From Oxalobacteraceae bacterium (lineage in GTDB: Bacteria; Pseudomonadota; Gammaproteobacteria; Burkholderiales; Burkholderiaceae_D): a DNA stretch of 64,000 nucleotides. The stretch is taken from positions 62,001 to 126,000 of the forward strand of contig CANCDR010000003.1 of assembly GCA_947374865.1 (NCBI GenBank), in the 5' to 3' direction. Position numbers and translations under genes: made by a program. Positions 62,028-64,000 of the stretch are shown here, piece by piece (within the stretch, counting starts at the first letter, position 1; every line of letters starts with the position of its first letter). The notes beneath the pieces were generated by a model. It worked only from the letters and a program-made list of their open reading frames with translations, had not been told where the DNA came from and made no database searches.

Positions 62028-63338
62028 CTACAAGGTCTTGATCAGTACCAGCGATTTACGCTGCCAGTTATACATGTGCTGCCGGTCCTTGGGCAGATCG
62101 TCCACCGTTGCCGGCACAAAGCCGCGCTTGATGAACCAGTGCGAGGTGCGCGTGGTCAGGACGAACAAACGGGAAAATCCGGCGGCCCGGGCGCGGTTTT
62201 CCATGTGCTTGAGAATGCGTTCGCCATCGCCCTGGGCCTGCACTTCCGGATTGACGGTCAGGCAGGCCATTTCGGCCATTTTCTCGGCCGGGAAAGGGTA
62301 CAGCGCCGCGCAGCCGAAAATCACGCCGTCGTGCTCCATCACCGAAAAATAATCGATCTCGCGTTCGATCAGCTCGCGGCCGCGTTTGACCAGCGTACCG
62401 TCGGCTTCGAGCGGTTCGATGAGCTTGATGATGCCGCCCACGTCCTCAATCGTCGCTTCGCGCAGGATTTCCAGATTTTCGCTGCTGACCATGGTCCCCA
62501 CGCCATCGTGGGTAAAGGTTTCGAGCAGCGCTGAACCATCGGTCGCGTAAGGCACAATATGCACCCGTGGCACACCGCTGCGCGAGGCTTTGAGACAGCT
62601 CTGCAGATAGTAGGCGGTGTCGGGCGGAAGATGTTTGGCCTTTAACAAAACATCGGCTTGCCCGGCTGTGAGTTCACGAATTTCTTTATCATCGATGGTC
62701 GTCATCATCGGCGTTTCGGTGATGAAGATGAGCTTGTCCGCGCGCAGGGCGATCGCTGCTTCCACGGCCACGTCTTCCATGGCCAGATTAAAGGTCTCAC
62801 CGGTCGGCGAAAAGCCCAGCGGCGACAGCAGTACCAGGCCGCCGGCCGCCAGAATCGGATGGATAGTCTCGGCGGCGATCTTGCGCGCCAAGCCAGTAAA
62901 TTCCAGATCGACGCCATCGATCACGCCGATCGGACGGGCGGTGACGAAATTGCCGGAAATGATGCGGATGGCCGAGTGCGCCATCGGCGTGTTGGGCAAG
63001 CCCTGCGAAAACGCGGCTTCGATATCGAGGCGCAGTTCACCGGCGGCTTCCTTGGCGCATTCAAGCGCAGCGCCGTCGGTAATGCGCAGGCCGTTATGAA
63101 AGCGCGGTTCGACATTGCGCAGGGCCAGCTGTTCTTGTACCTGCGGTCGGGAGCCATGCACCACGACCACCTTGATGCCGAGCGCATGCAAAAGTGAGAG
63201 ATCCTGCGCTAAAACGGGTAGGGCACCGGCGCTCACCAGCTCACCCGGAAAGGCGACCACGAAGGTCTTTCCGCGGAAAGCGTGAATGTAGGGCGCAACG
63301 GAGCGCAGCCACTGGACGAATTGAACAGTATTTTCCAT
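62028..63338 (-). CDS. argA: N-acetylglutamate synthase ArgA
   Basis: 436 residues collinear with E. coli ArgA. It has an N-terminal amino-acid-kinase domain (about 1-280, [27 protein letters not shown]) that binds arginine for feedback control, and a C-terminal GNAT domain (about 285-436, [33 protein letters not shown]). It makes N-acetylglutamate, the first step of arginine synthesis. The start at 63338 lies about eight bases after a TATAAT box, so the mRNA may be leaderless. Another ATG at 63347 would overlap that box. Confidence 0.95.
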   Translation of the reverse strand: MENTVQFVQWLRSVAPYIHAFRGKTFVVAFPGELVSAGALPVLAQDLSLLHALGIKVVVVHGSRPQVQEQLALRNVEPRFHNGLRITDGAALECAKEAAGELRLDIEAAFSQGLPNTPMAHSAIRIISGNFVTARPIGVIDGVDLEFTGLARKIAAETIHPILAAGGLVLLSPLGFSPTGETFNLAMEDVAVEAAIALRADKLIFITETPMMTTIDDKEIRELTAGQADVLLKAKHLPPDTAYYLQSCLKASRSGVPRVHIVPYATDGSALLETFTHDGVGTMVSSENLEILREATIEDVGGIIKLIEPLEADGTLVKRGRELIEREIDYFSVMEHDGVIFGCAALYPFPAEKMAEMACLTVNPEVQAQGDGERILKHMENRARAAGFSRLFVLTTRTSHWFIKRGFVPATVDDLPKDRQHMYNWQRKSLVLIKTL

Positions 63339-63345
63339 GACTCGC

Positions 63346-63401
63346 ATTATAAAGCTTAATCGGCCGATGCTTGGCGCAGTCTGCGAAGGGTGTTTTATAA
63401 T
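63346..63401. promoter_or_regulatory. Divergent -10 boxes for argA and hrpA
   Basis: TATAAT occurs on the minus strand at 63351-63346 before argA and on the plus strand at 63396-63401 before hrpA. Both lie only 8-11 bases before the chosen start codons. The -35 elements are weak (TTGGCG at 63371 for hrpA, 19-base spacing). Confidence 0.5.
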
Positions 63402-63411
63402 GCAGTCCTAC

Positions 63412-64000
63412 ATGACGCCTAACCATTCCCCTAAACCCGCCTCTAAGCCCGCGCCCAAAAAGCTGGCCAATCGCCCGCCTGCACCGCCACCTGCACCGCC
63501 GATGCGTAATCCGCTGCCGCCCATTGTGTACCCGGAAGAGCTGCCGGTATCAGGCAAACGAGCCGAAATCGCCGCCGCCTTGCAGGCGCATCAGGTCATT
63601 ATCGTATGCGGCGAGACCGGTTCGGGCAAAACGACGCAGCTGCCCAAGATCTGTCTGGAGCTCGGGCGTGGTCTGCTTGGCATGATCGGCCATACCCAGC
63701 CGCGGCGGATCGCTGCTTCCTCAACGGCGAAACGCATCGCCTTTGAGCTCGGCACCCCGCTGGGCGAACATGTCGGCTTTAAGGTGCGCTTTAACGATAC
63801 GCTGACCAGGGGTGCCTGGATCAAGCTCATGACCGACGGTATCCTGCTGGCCGAGACCCAGACCGATCCGCTGCTGCGCCAGTATGACACCATCATCATC
63901 GACGAAGCGCACGAGCGCAGTCTGAACATCGATTTTTTGCTGGGTTACTTAAAGCAGCTGCTGCCGCGTCGACGCGATCTCAAAGTCATCATCACCTCGG
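63412..64000 (+). CDS. hrpA: ATP-dependent RNA helicase HrpA, N-terminal part (cut by window edge)
   Basis: The visible 196 codons begin with a Pro/Lys-rich stretch ([11 protein letters not shown]) and a DEAH-box helicase core: Walker [14 protein letters not shown], motif Ia [16 protein letters not shown], and motif [21 protein letters not shown]. HrpA acts in RNA processing and rescue of stalled ribosomes. The full protein is about 1300 residues, so most lies outside. The ATG at 63412 is chosen. An in-frame ATG at 63400 overlaps the TATAAT box. Confidence 0.93.
   Translation, partial: MTPNHSPKPASKPAPKKLANRPPAPPPAPPMRNPLPPIVYPEELPVSGKRAEIAAALQAHQVIIVCGETGSGKTTQLPKICLELGRGLLGMIGHTQPRRIAASSTAKRIAFELGTPLGEHVGFKVRFNDTLTRGAWIKLMTDGILLAETQTDPLLRQYDTIIIDEAHERSLNIDFLLGYLKQLLPRRRDLKVIITS

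Overview
The window looks like chromosomal DNA of a betaproteobacterium of the order Burkholderiales, most likely close to the Oxalobacteraceae. This is inferred from gene content and protein resemblance, not from a search. Supporting signs are the pilV-pilW-pilX-pilY1-pilE minor pilin order, a riboflavin operon with a RibB fused to a degenerate GTP cyclohydrolase II domain, a ZTP riboswitch on glyA, an Entner-Doudoroff cluster with HexR, and moderately high G+C. Most of the window is ordinary core genome. The accessory-looking parts are about 1-4650, 48300-50650 and 58830-60360.

Layout. 1-2050 (minus): an exported caspase-fold protein with Sel1 repeats, followed by an OmpA-type gene cut by the window edge. 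2143-4791: an orphan HipA-like kinase of the YjjJ type with repeated operator-like words in its promoter, an exported DNA/RNA nuclease framed by two copies of a long palindrome, then tRNA-Lys(TTT) with its terminator. 4872-11854 (minus): ydfG-ybgC-tolQ-tolR-tolA-tolB-pal-cpoB, the complete Tol-Pal envelope machine, with a YeeE-type sulfur transporter attached at its end. 11976-14119 (plus): ZTP riboswitch, glyA, nrdR. 14166-21527 (plus): minor pilins and PilY1. 21708-27016 (plus): ribD, ribE, ribBX, ribH, nusB and an aminotransferase. 27065-30058: a lytic transglycosylase, ubiD and the 4.5S RNA gene. 30279-34614: an RND efflux adaptor and pump. 34967-38176: dnaX-ybaB-recR. 38209-40667: a CoA-transferase, a 27-residue membrane peptide and two envelope proteins. 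40698-46571 (minus): a complete three-part RND efflux system. 46855-48479: an M20 peptidase and a PaiB remnant. 48551-50640 (minus): an FtrB/FtrC-like iron uptake pair behind a Fur box, with a beta-barrel-like protein. 50836-58829: tal, hexR, zwf and pgi on the minus strand and edd and eda on the plus strand. 58830-60360: an Rpn-family nuclease gene between imperfect direct repeats. 60471-64000: rpiA, a cupin, yggX, argA and the start of hrpA.

How genes work together. Glucose-6-phosphate enters through pgi and zwf, passes to KDPG through edd and is cleaved by eda. tal and rpiA connect this to the pentose phosphate pathway. HexR is encoded inside the cluster, and HexR-like boxes lie in front of both pgi and edd. 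No 6-phosphogluconolactonase is present here. The riboflavin operon supplies the pyrimidine and ribulose branches, but its GTP cyclohydrolase II half lacks the zinc cysteines, so a separate RibA is expected elsewhere. TolQRAB-Pal-CpoB and the pilin operon serve the envelope.

No integrase, IS element, phage gene or CRISPR array was recognised. No single clearly new system was found. The best candidates for a closer look are the exported caspase/OmpA pair, the self-contained HipA-like gene with its repeats, the palindrome-framed nuclease, and the Rpn gene with its flanking direct repeats.
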